Both the position numbers and the translations under genes were made by a program. The notes beneath the pieces are model-generated. The model was not told the DNA's origin. It did not search any database and saw only the letters and a list, made by a program, of their open reading frames with translations. From NCBI GenBank assembly GCA_024699855.1, contig JAMPIQ010000003.1:4774001-4838000 (forward strand): a stretch of 64,000 nt of DNA, given 5' to 3'. Shown one piece after another: positions 45,107 to 56,079 of the stretch (position 1 is its first letter; every line of letters begins with the position of its first letter). Source of the stretch: Aphelenchoides besseyi (Eukaryota; Nematoda; Chromadorea; Rhabditida; Aphelenchoididae).

Positions 45107-46281
45107 CTGAAAAAGCGATGGAATTTTGGAGTGACGAGCAGTCGAATGAACACAAGACGCGGGTCTCTTACGCGCATTCTCTCACAAGGACATCTGATAA
45201 TAAGGTTTGGTCCTGGCAATCAATCTGTCTTTAACTCCTGGAACACGATTAAACGAGTTTACGATCCTGTGCAACAAATCAATCGCTTCTTCCGACCTTT
45301 TCGTTGTTTTAACTGTTATGTAAAATGCAGTTCCCATATTTTTTGCTTTGTCATAAACGAACGCGCGCAACGACATTTTCCGTCGACTTTGTTTTTTCGT
45401 AAAACAGCCGCTTTCGGTCATTTGTATTATTCATTTATCTCTACGGGCTTTTTACTTGGAGTTTGAAATTCAACATTCAAAAACTTGTGTCGTCTGCTCG
45501 TTGTCTAGCTGGTTTTTTTGAAGATGCTATTTGATGGGTTTTTCTCGTCGACCTTGCTTATGTCTTATCAACGGGTTTACTTGTTTGAAAGTTTTTTTAG
45601 CGATAAAATCTCGACGTTTGCACCTCATCATTCCTCACCTGTTCGGTTTTTTAGTTCGATAAGCGATCGTAACGAAAACTTCTGGGTTAGCGCCAAACTC
45701 TCGAGCACGAGTCGAGAGGGAATACGGTCATCTCGAACATTCCGAACCACAGATTTTTTGGTGGATCAGTTACAACGATTGTTTTTAGTCGATTGGCCAT
45801 TTCTTACGTACGTAAACTTTGGGTTCTGTTGACACCTTTTTATCGCGCACTTTTTATGATCAACGGCATGTGTTGGAGCTTTTTTACATGGGAGCAAGCG
45901 AGGTCGGCTGTTGCTTTTTCTTGACGAGCGCTCTGCATAAAAGAGGCGGAAAGCGGCTTTCTTCGCGCATTGATCGGCCTCAATAAGAAATGGGCGGGAC
46001 TAACTTGGGGGATCGAAGGCGTTGAACGAGAGCTTTAGTTCCTCGGCCCTTAGTCGTCTGTTTTGTGATCATAGTCGGTTGATTCTTAAATTGCCGGGGA
46101 GTTCGGAAATTGCGTTGCAACTTTGTTTTGATTTCTTCAAGTGTTATGTTTGTTTACGTTTGTGAGGAAATTACGAGCATTTTCTTTTTGCGCTAAAACG
46201 ATCTACTCTCTTTGATCTGTTCACATTCGGTCGTTGTAATCTCTTCGTTTTTTATAGCACCGACGTTGGCTCGACAATCAA
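45107..46281. other. Upstream region of the cyclin gene
   Basis: No further gene was recognised. TTTTTTATAG at 46248-46257 ends 24 bases before the cyclin start and may be a trans-splice or UTR acceptor. Confidence 0.4.
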
Positions 46282-49200
46282 ATGCTGGACACGGCCGCTT
46301 TTGCGTCATCAAAGTACATGTGTCCTGAGAGTATGGACGAAACTCGGATCAATACTTACAATGACGAGATGACCAGTTGGGCCTCATCGCATCGTGCTCA
46401 TCGGTTATCCAAAAAGCGTCTGTCGAAAGAATTACCGAAAAACAACACAGTGTTTGATCAAGACTCATGCACAACAAGTGGATCAATAGTACGTGTATTC
46501 AACAGTGTTTACTTTCAATATGTTCATTTCCAGGACGATGCATATATAGCTCTCCTTGAAAGAGAATTGACGAAGCGAAGACCTGATTATTTGCCAGCCG
46601 ACGTGGACAAAACTGTACATTTGGATCCGAGAGCAATGGATTTGCTTTTAACGGCCCAAGAACGCAATTGTCGATCGCCTAATCTAGATGAATCAGAAAC
46701 AGTAACAGAAACAGAAACAGTAAAATGGCAAGTTGTTCCCGGATATATTGAACAGAAAGCAAATGTTGTAATGTGGGTTTCAGATGTAAGTTTATTGAAG
46801 TTGTAAATTCACACGAAATTTTTTTCAGATTTGTAGGGAAGAGAACGCGGATTACAACGTCTTCCCATTGGCTATCAATTATTTCAATCGTATGTTGGAC
46901 ATCCAATACATCCCGATAGAGCAGTTGAAATACCTCGCTCTTGGCTGCGTATTCCTTGCGTCAAAAATGAAAGCGCCAACTCCAATCAGCGCGAAACGTC
47001 TTGCCGAGTACACGAATTGCTATACGAGCCATAAGACTGTTCTGGTAAAGAACTTAAGATTGCTTTATTGAAATCATAAATTGTTATAGAAATGGGAAAC
47101 AATCGTCGTCGACACGTTACGTTGGAAATTCTCAGTACCAACTTGCTTCGAGCTTTTTGATCAACTTCTCGTGCGGAAGAAGGAACTTCATGAGATGGAC
47201 ACTGACTTCAATTGGATTGCTATTCATATGCACTTCGGTAAGTTCAATTTAACTACAGTAATGTGTTTCCTTCTCTCGCTTTTTTTACAACCTCCGCGCG
47301 CGCAAACGGGTTTTCTAGTTGGCGCGTGTGTGGTCGTTGATTTGGCGCGTAACTTGGGAGAGCGTTTAAGACGGTTTGCACTAAAAAAACGTCTGTTTTG
47401 AGGGTCCTTCCTCCTTCCTTCGGGGCAAATTGAACGCTAAATCCGCGGTATTTAAAAACTTTTTCTTTTGACATAAAAAACTCAAGGATCAATGAAGCAA
47501 CAACGACCACACACGGTCGACCATGCGAATAAAAAGGACAGATGTTTGTACGAAAATAAATTGAGTAAGAACTGTGAGAGTTGAGGGTTTTTTCGAACGG
47601 AATTCGGTTCGGCGGCATTTGTTTTGTGTGTCTGACGCGAGTTATTCATCACTTTGAAAAAGAGCATTGATTTCGGTGCACAGTAACCAAAAGACTTTTA
47701 CTCTCGAAACCGGAGTGCGACAAGGTCAAACTGAGGGTAACTCAGAGCAATGGGTGAGCGCAATAATGATTATTTTAATGACCAGAATTCACGTCGTTCT
47801 TCTGGGTGGTACCATTGAAACATTCAAACTCCCGTTTAGCATGACAATCGCGAGCGAAACATTTTGTTTCCCACTTTTAAATGTGATTCGCTCTCGGCTG
47901 CATGTTGACCTCCTCCCTTCCAAAACCAATGATGCAGCTAATTTGCCCATTGTACAACCTTTCTTGAAGCTATAAAATCGACTTGTGTGGCCGTAGCATG
48001 AGGCTTTTGCAGCGATCATGTTTGTAGACTAGAAAGCTCGCGAATGCGTTCTCTCACTAATATGGATACGAATATCAAGTCGAATTACTTCAAACCTACG
48101 TCTGAGAAACTAATCGGATGCATGCTTTATCGGTACACGATACTATTGTCTTTAAACTACGGGTGTTTCACCAAAAACTGACAATGTAAAACGCTTATAT
48201 CTCGGCCATTTCTGAACTTTTGCCAAGCGGTTTGTGGTGCCCAAATTGATTTGAAACTAAACATGGGAAATTTTGTCAAAATTTGCACCATTTGACCAAA
48301 ATGTTCGAAGCGAACTCTTTTGATTCAAAGGAGTTATTTGATTGCGCAAAATTACCGCCTCGCGGCACGGACTGCGTACGATGCGCAGTGTGCGCAGATC
48401 GAAATTTTCGTAGTTTTTTGTTTTTGTTTTTTTGGTTTGATGGATTTATTTGGTGATATGATCAGTGCGCGCGGCGAACGCAACGCACACTGCGCTTGCA
48501 GTTTTTTTCGCATAGAATCCAAAACTCGCAACACTTTGGATGCATCCATTCCATGAGTCAAGTCGAGCTCCGCATTGTCACTCGCGCTTAGTCTTGAACT
48601 ATACGTAGCTGAAACGTTCATGGGATTTTCTTGTCTTCTCTGTGACAGGCGTGGGAAGAAAATTGGATATTCAGAGGCAATCAGCCAAGTTTCGGTTATT
48701 GTTTACGATGCTCAAGGCTACGCCGATCAAGAAAAATCTCAATTTGTGTGACAGATTATGGATAATTTTTGCGCACATTATATCAGAAACAAACGTGTTT
48801 AATAGCGTTCAGTTAATTCAAAACAAGTAACGAACCCAGGTTTTGATCAATTAAAAGATAAGCAGCGACAAATGGCCAAAGGGCGTGCTTCAGTTGCCGA
48901 TTTTAAAAGGCTCATATTTCAGCTGTTTCTGAACAGATTTCAATGGTGATTTTTGTGTCCGATTGATAACTTTCTGCTTTTTTTCACGGAAAGTGACGGA
49001 ATTCTGATAACATAGCTGGGGCACCCTGTAGAAATGCCGATATGGTTTTTAATTCTATTGTCATTTGTCTGCACAAATCCTATAAGCTTGTCGATTTTGC
49101 AACAATTCCGTAGTCAAAAGTATGAGCGCAATCGATAGACTGTAGGGTCTTTGTGTCTCCCGCGGGGTCGGAAACCTTGACGACACTTTGTCGAATTTGA

Positions 49201-51699
49201 CATTCAACTGCTAGAATTTCCGTTCAATATGAAAATGAGAAATTTCAATGTGTCTGGAAACGCACGCAAACCGATCCGTTACAACAAAACACAACGAATA
49301 CAATCATTCGTGTTATCAACTGAAACAACAATTTGGCGCCCAATGCCATCTGTTTACTCATGTTCCAATTGACCTTTTTGTTGCTCATAAAATCGGTTCG
49401 AACGTCGAGATCATCCGACCAATCGGGTTATCTGAAGATGGTTATCAGTTTGCTGCATGCTCGTTAAACGGTTTTTGGACGCAGGTGTCGCTCGAGCCAA
49501 AATGTTTGCGTTCGCCGCTTGTCGGCTTGTTTCTTCGTATGCAACATTATGATTCGCGCAGTTGCAATAAAATCGCGCAGAATGGTTCAAACACAATGAC
49601 GATAGTCATTAGCCTTTTCGTTTGAAATTTCGTATGTTCGAATCGATTAACGAAAGGCAAAGAACCCGTCAAACGTTTTAGTTGTTTCATTGCGGGTTTT
49701 CGATTTGTATATGATTCAACGTTGTTCAATGACACATTACGTCTTTGCGCGTTCAAACGCATTGATGTTTCTTTTTGATTGTGAGAGTTGGGAGGAAAAT
49801 TGAAGGGGCTTCGTTTGCTTGTTGCGCGTTTGCCTTTGCGCAATTCTTGTAGTAAACAGGCGCGCAAAAATTGTTTGGACGAACTAGCCGAATTGCTGCA
49901 CCACACGACCCATTGGACTGAGACTCCAGCAGCGAAAGGGGCCAGTAATTTGTGTTCGCGTTCGGGGACACAAAAGCTCGCGTTCTTTTTGTACTTACGC
50001 AATCGCCAACATTCGACGCTCGGCAACGCAACCGTTGGATTTGGCAAACGGATTTGTGACCCACTGAGTTTTGTTTTGCAAGATCGCATACAACAAGCCC
50101 ATGAGAATTGAAGAATGATTGGATCAATCAAAGCATGAATCTGATTAACGAAACGGCTTAGATGAATAAATCAGAAGCAAACAGAAATTGAAAAGTTTGC
50201 CAAAAACCACTTGAATGTCACATGTCAAAGAACTTTGATGGCAATCGGTTTATTTATTCGGAATGGTCATTGGATAGCCGGCACTTTGATTGGTCAAAAT
50301 GAGCGTGCAAACCGTCGGTATCGAGTGACAAGAAGGAAGCCATTGGATTGAAGGGCTTTTCGACACATTAACTTGACTTCTACCTTAACGGTCGTAATGG
50401 GAGCGATTGAGTGAACGGATATCCGCTACGGATTAGTCGGGCGATTAATTTCCAAACTTTCTGCGCTTATTGCCCTGCCATTTGTCCTCTTAAGCGCGCC
50501 ATCAAACAAATCAATACTGTAATCTGCCTGTTAAATCTTCTCGTAGCATTGGCAATTGCGCGAAATTTAAATTTAAAGTCATCAGTTGGCGTCTCTTAAA
50601 GATGAATGGTTGTTTTGGAATTTGCAGCGCGTTTATGACCAGAGACCAGAGAGTGCGTTCAAATCTTTGGAAAAATGCCAAACGTCTTTCTCGTAATTGA
50701 TTCCCGTTTCGGATTCAACGAACGACTCGGGTGTTGTAATTTCGGTCCGATCAATTGTTGGTGCTCTAAAAAATTGGGAACACAAAAGAAGCGACTATAT
50801 TTTAAAGCCTTTTTGCACATTAATGAGCGTTGACAGCGTCTCCATAATTCCACGGCAGTCATGATAATTGGACGGACAGAAATTGAGCGCATTGACCAGG
50901 ACCTCGGAATGTTCGCTCAGCTGTTCGTAAATCTTGACATGTGGGTCTTTGTGAATTGATGCCGTTGCTGCTCAATTAGCTTCGTGGCAACACATGAGCA
51001 CAAAAGGAACAGGCGAAAGATTAACTTGTTTGATTTTGAGAGTAAACAACACGCTGCTTGGTGTTTGTTTTTTACTTTGCAGCTGTTTAGTTAATTAGAA
51101 AAACAAAAGTTGTGTTCCGGTCAGCGCATATCACATTGATTGGTCATTAAGTCAATTGGTGACCAAAAACGGAGTACTTAATCTTGTGTGCGGGCTTTTG
51201 AAAACCAAACGCACGAAATGACAGCAGCTGTGGAACGAACGCATGGCGTCTGTTGCAGCCAAATTCGCTAGTGGGAGTCGGCGGAACCGTTTGACTTCGA
51301 TCTGCGCGTCCTTCCCCTTCATTAAGCACTCAATTAAGTCCGTGTGGCTCCTTCATTCCGTCATTGTGGGTTCGGAGGGAAATCCTTCAAAAGTGTCCGT
51401 AAATAATTTATTCAAATCGAAGAAAAGTCCAACTGACAGACACACTTTGAAATTGATGTTGACAAAATTGAATTTTTTCAGATGATGAATTGAGTCGACT
51501 ACTGCCATCTAAACAAGCAGCTTTGGGTATTTTTTACCTCTGCTGGGACAAAGAAGATTTGTCCAGCTATCGTTCGTTGGTCTACGAAACATTCAAACTC
51601 GACTTTTATGATTTGAAGGAACACCTCCAGTTCCTTATGCCAACGATTACCGACGATATTTTCTACCGTCAGATGCAAGGCCGTCTTTCTACTGAATGA
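46282..51699 (+). CDS. Cyclin D-like protein
   Basis: D-type cyclins bind CDK4/6 and drive G1 entry. Exons 46282-46488, 46534-46785, 46829-47044, 47090-47237 and 51482-51699 join in phase to about 346 aa. The N-terminal cyclin box is clear: ANVVMWVSDICREENADYNV, PLAINYFNRMLDIQYIPIEQ, YLALGCVFLASKMKAPTPIS, then LAEYTNCYTSHKTVLKWETI and TLRWKFSVPTCFELFDQLL. These match cyclin D order, including the KM near the end of helix 3 and the LKW after helix 5. The last exon (LLPSKQAALGIFYLCWDKED) looks like the second cyclin fold. An N-terminal LxCxE Rb-binding motif was not seen. The last intron is about 4.2 kb, whereas the other three are near 45 bases. Confidence 0.82.
48160..49028 (+). mobile_element. 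Possible non-autonomous Tc1/mariner-type element in the cyclin intron
   Basis: The left edge reads TA then CGGGTGTTTCACC. The right edge, complemented, reads TACAGGGTGCCCCAGC. Both resemble the TACAGGGTG ends common in this superfamily and both abut TA. The ~870-base interior has no transposase frame. Two related stretches (ATATCTCGGCCATTTCTGAA and ATATTTCAGCTGTTTCTGAA) lie near each end. The match between ends is short, so this is tentative. Confidence 0.35.
49200..51400. other. Remainder of the large cyclin intron, nothing assigned
   Basis: A 194-codon open frame on the minus strand (49547-50131) and overlapping frames on the plus strand show no domain and may be chance in this GC-richer patch. 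Confidence 0.35.
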
Positions 51700-53163
51700 A
51701 CGAACTTTAATCAACGCACTTAAAAAAACGTTTTTGGCATTGATGTCATGGTGTAAGAAACACATTCCTCTGGTCTCATGCGACTTAAAAGTCGCCAGTT
51801 TTTCGTTTATTTTATTTATTCGTTTAGCATTGTGTTTGAATCGTCGAGAATAAACAACGAACCAAACAACCATAACATATTGTTATCGGTGGGATTTTAA
51901 TGGACGTTGAAAAACTGTAAACGTATAATTGATTCGATTAGTAGTCGATCAATCTCATGGAAACAGCTCCTTTTACTATCATCAATTTGTTCGACGCCAA
52001 CTTCTGTTCTCAGTCAATAAGACTAATTTGAAGTTTTTGACAATGTAAATGGAACTACATTTACAATCAACTTGATGTATCGAAACTGCAGCAAAAGCAA
52101 TTTTGTTGTAGCAATTCGATAATGAATCGAAAATGCATTAAAACAAGAATTTTCTCAATAAAAAATACAATAACCGAACTTCCAGGTCAGTAACAAGAGT
52201 GTAAGAGTTAGGCAAGCATCTCGAATGGGCTTATTATATTCCAAACGAGGAGTTTTATTGCGCTGCTTCAGCACCGACATTTTCAAACGACTGACACAAG
52301 AACTACATCAACAAGCAAATCTACAACTTCACGCCTAATCATTCGAGTTTTTCATCTTGAACAACAACATCTCGTCCAAGAACCACGATTGACAACTTGA
52401 TTACCAGTTTGGACAGACGAAGATTACCGATCCAAAACTATGTAATCGAAATAATAAACTTATTAATGTACAAAAACTAGTCGTTTAGTGGTCGTAACCT
52501 CCATCGACATAAAGATGTCGGTTGAATTCAAATGCAGGATTCTTCTACGCTTTGCTTTGTAGTAATCAACCACAACAAGCTGATTTGTCTTAGAGCCATC
52601 ATATGAACTCATAAGAAAATGTCGTGATTCTACTTTAAATCGTTTAGATACAAATGGTGCTTCTATTCCCGACTGTGCAGCTGAACAGCCTCAAGTAATC
52701 GACCATCTTCTGTTCATGCTATGGCTATGAACAAAGTTGATCGTGGTGTAAGGGCTGCTGACTAAGACAACCTAATGCCTTATGGCAATCTACGCGCTGA
52801 TCAGTCCCGAAGCGATCTATCGAATAGTGGAATGTTAGATAAATCGACTTCTTGAATTGGGCAATTAGGACGTGTAGGGTCTGCTGTGCCGAAGCAGAAC
52901 ATTTTGCCGCCCCCGTTTCGTTGCCGCCATTTCGCCGCGACCGTTTCGCCGCCATTAAAGGTTATTGCCGTCAAGTTACTTATGAATTTAGTGGAAATTT
53001 AGTTGTTATTGATACTTCGTATGAATAACTTTAAGCCTTCTCACCTCGGCAAGGTATTCCACGTTGAGAAGGGTTTGTTGGTGCAAAGATTCAAGTGGCG
53101 TACACAAGTGAGACGACTCGGTAGTGCGGGATAAGAAGAACAGGAGGTGGAAGAGTGTTCGTA
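51700..53163. other. Intergenic stretch between cyclin and the Tc1 element
   Basis: No gene was recognised. A short GCCGCC-rich patch with repeated CGTTTCG near 52900-52960 is the only visible pattern. Confidence 0.4.
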
Positions 53164-54664
53164 CACTGGTGGACAAAAGTTTTCACCACCCACTTTTCTC
53201 GGAGATTACTGATCCAATTCGGCTCAAATTTTCACCAATTATGAACAAGATACAGTACATATCATACCCCCAAAATCAATAACTAACAGGCAGAAACAAT
53301 TTAAAAAATACAAGAATGAATGTTTTCGGCCGGTCAAAAGTTTTCGCCAGTGCGCGGTTTTTGACGGTTTCTCTCGTTTCTTCTTTAAGTTAGTTGTTTT
53401 TTCAACAGTATCAATTACTCTAATATGTTTACAGTCTTTAAAAATGATCACCGAGCAACAGCGAGCTCAAATATTGCGACTGTTTGAGAGGGACAATAAT
53501 ATTAGTGCGATTGCTCGTGAGATGGGAATGGACAGTTTGACGGTGCGGAAAGTTGTACAAAACGTTCAACCGAAGAAAATGGGACGTCCTCGACTGATTT
53601 CTGACCGAAGTGTTCGCCAAATGAAAAGGCACATCACATCTCTTGTTCGTCGCGGTCAAAGAGTCACGTCTACGATTATCCAAAAAACGTTTCAAATACC
53701 AGCTTCTTGCCGTACAATTCGTCGGACGTTGAACAGCAATGGGGCCTTTTACCAATTGACTAAGAAAGTTCTACCGCTGAAACCTTCTCACAAGCTTGCA
53801 CGTCTCAAATTCGCGATTTGCCACCTCGAGCTGAACACTGATTTCGAATCGTGGATTTTCACTGACGAAAAAAGGTTTTCATACGATGGTCCTGACAGTA
53901 TAGGTTCCTGGGGCGTTGGGAACACTCGTCTGCAGCGGATCAAACGGCAACAAGGAGGTGGAAGTGTCATGGTGTTCGGCGCGATCTGTGCGAATGGCGA
54001 ATTTTTGATTAAGGTTTGTGCAACCAATCTCAAAACCAAATTGCTTACTTTTGGCTATGATTTTTAGATTATAGACGGTAATTACAAGTCTGCGCAGTAT
54101 GTGAAGGATTTGAAAGACGTCTACATCCCGTGGTGCAATCGCCAAATGGGACGACGTCCGTGGACGTGGCAACAAGACAACTGCAGCATCCACAAAGCGA
54201 AGATTGTAATGGACTTTTTGAAGCGTCAGAAAGTCTCTACCGTCGAGTGGCCTGCATGTTCACCCGATTTGTCGATCATCGAAAATGTGTGGCATCTGCT
54301 ATCAGACCTTGTCTACGCCGATGGACAGTTCACGAATTCAATCGCGTTGACTGAAAAGATCGTCGAATGTGCAAGTCGATTTTCGGCGGACACAATCAAG
54401 GGACTCTACTCATCAATTGCCAATCGTTTGGTCAAACTAAAGGCCGCAAAAGAAGGAGAAATTCGGTGTTGAAAGTGAGTGGTGAATACTTTTGACCGCC
54501 TCAAAATCGATTTTTGATTGCAGCTTCGGTTGGACTTCGCAAGACCAGTTGTTTTTTTGTTAATTAAAGGTTAACGATCTAATAAAACCAGGGTAAAAAT
54601 TTGAGCCGAATTGGATCAGTAATCTCCGAGAAAAGTGGGTGGTGAAAACTTTTGTCCACCAGTG
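53164..54664 (+). mobile_element. Full-length, apparently intact Tc1 element
   Basis: The 1501-bp element has 69-bp, almost perfect inverted repeats beginning CACTGGTGGACAAAAGTTTT and is flanked by TA at 53162-53163 and 54665-54666. The transposase is open throughout. Its TIRs show no IR/DR doubling, unlike the Tc1 at 13597-15145, so they are different lineages. Confidence 0.93.
53444..54472 (+). CDS. Tc1 transposase, intact, one intron
   Basis: Exon 1 (53444-54013) and exon 2 (54068-54472) give 324 aa with no stop or frameshift. An HTH start (QRAQILRLFERDNNISAIAR) is followed by a second HTH (RQMKRHITSLVRRGQRVTST). Catalytic motifs are FTDEKRFSYDGPDS, WQQDNCSIHKAK and WPACSPDLSIIENVWHLL, i.e. 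D, D and E with 34 residues between the last two. The intron runs GTTTGTGC to TTTTTAG. It cuts and joins DNA at TA sites. An active copy is plausible. Confidence 0.93.
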
Positions 54665-54690
54665 TATGTATGACGGAATGCACAATATAA

Positions 54691-55010
54691 TCAAGGAGTG
54701 CGGGAGTTGTTTGGCACTTGTGAATATTGCTGAGATGGTACAAACCCACCAGTTTGCTGTCGAGCTTGCGGATATGATCCTTGCGGTGCAGAAACCGGAG
54801 CTGATGGAACTTCACCGGCCGCTGGTTGTTGACTTGGAGGTTTGGGTAATGTCTTTACGATCTCGTTGAACCAGCTTCTAAAACGACAAATATGATTCAA
54901 TAAAAGCGCGGCAAATCTTACTCTAACAAGGAAAGGTTGCGACTTGTCCGAGCCCGATTCGAGTGAATTTGGTATCAATCGACGCGTCTGAGTGTCCTGA
55001 TCACTAAATG
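54691..55010 (-). other. Pro/Gln-rich coding-like stretch beside the Tc1 insertion
   Basis: After an acceptor-like TCGTTTTAG (complement, near 54877) one frame reads SWFNEIVKTLPKPPSQQPAA, GEVPSAPVSAPQGSYPQARQ, then SQQYSQVPNN and stops at 54691. An upstream exon (TRRLIPNSLESGSDKSQPFL) ends at AGA|GTAAG, but its phase points to another frame (KLVQRDRKDITQTSKSTTSG). One of the two is real. Function unknown. Confidence 0.35.
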
Positions 55011-55220
55011 GTAAGTCATTTTTTCCTAATTTAGAAACCGAAAAGTTATAGGCAAAAAACCAAATCCAAAATTTGTGCGTTTTTTACGGTCTTAGAGGTT
55101 CTCGACTATGGGGAATCCGAATCTAAACTCCGTTTTTTGTTATCATGCTTCAGAAGCAAGATATGAAGCATCAACGTTTTCTTGGCGATATAAGCGCGCG
55201 TCTCGTATTCGAGAGCGCCA

Positions 55221-55286
55221 GCAGCGGTGGGCGAGTGGTTAGTAAAGCGGGCGGCCGTGAGCGCGCGGTGGTCCGACTCCGCCTGC
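55221..55286 (+). tRNA. tRNA-like sequence, probably a tRNA-derived repeat or pseudo-tRNA
   Basis: GCAGCGG at the 5' edge can pair with CCGCCTGC at the 3' edge. Between them lie a box A-like GGGCGAGTGGTTAGTAAAGC (as in Ser/Leu tRNAs) and a box B-like GGTCCGACTCC. The length (~66 bases) is short and no clear anticodon arm was drawn, so a pol III-derived SINE head is more likely than a working tRNA. Confidence 0.3.
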
Positions 55287-55525
55287 GGTAACTATTCTAG
55301 ATTTTGTTTGGTGATTTTAAACTTCAAAGAATTTTTTGTTTTTACACGTACAATCACACTTCCTATTTATTTCGATTTTATTCATTAATTTTATCGTATC
55401 TTCGAATTTCGATTGCAAAAGTGCGCTGTTTGGCGCTAAAAGCAGGCGAACCAGTGGTTGTAATGTTGTTGACACACGGAAAGAAGCAGTTTAAACCTTT
55501 CTTTTGTTTATTCTATTTGTTCTCT

Positions 55526-56079
55526 ATGTCTAGTATTGATATCAAAGTTGTTATCGACGCACTGGTTGATCGATTTGGAACTCCCGCTTCTCAAATTCGT
55601 GCACTTTCTCGATCGGAATCAAAATTAATTAATCGGATTTCGCAATTGCTTGAAGAAGTTAGTGATGGTGGTCTGGTTGAAATACAAGAAAACAGAACAT
55701 CTAACTGATGATGAGGCTGCGGACGATTACGATTCTATAGATGAAGCTGATCAATCTACTGCTGACGGAGAGTTAACACCCAACAATTCGCTCCAGCACT
55801 GGACATGCCATGGCCAAAATTTTCCGATTTCAACTGTTCATTCTGCTTGGTTGCAATACGAAAAAGCACCGAAAAAGTTCCAGGAATTCAAGAATTTGAA
55901 ACATCAAAAGACGTGAGTGACCTGACGATGATCGTTGTTTGAATTCCTTTTAATCTAGAGCAATGTTTAAAACTGCGAGCGATGAACGTCAGCTTCGTTG
56001 CTACGGTGAGATGATCAACAAAAAGCTCACGTCGAAACGTCGCGTTCTGAATGAAATCGAGAAGTTAACAATCGAATGA
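55526..56079 (+). CDS. Intron-containing 5' ORF joined in frame to a Bel/Pao Gag
   Basis: Exons 55526-55661, 55696-55912 and 55959-56079 join in phase: MSSIDIKVVIDALVDRFGTP, EEVKHLTDDEAADDYDSIDE, STVHSAWLQYEKAPKKFQEF, then KTAMFKTASDERQLRCYGEM and KRRVLNEIEKLTIE. It ends at TGA 56077-56079. The same frame then reads straight on as IAEKREAAASTHVV into the Bel/Pao Gag. It is either a spliced Gag N-terminus with one nonsense codon or a host exon cluster next to the insertion. The family is not recognised. Confidence 0.5.

Noticed and set aside
49547..50131. 194-codon minus-strand frame inside the cyclin intron
   Set aside because: It is long, but several frames on both strands are open here, no domain or splice pattern is seen and there is no sign of selection. 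Kept only as an intron note.
52896..52960. GCCGCC-rich patch as a CpG promoter or repeat expansion
   Set aside because: It is short and irregular, with no gene start next to it.
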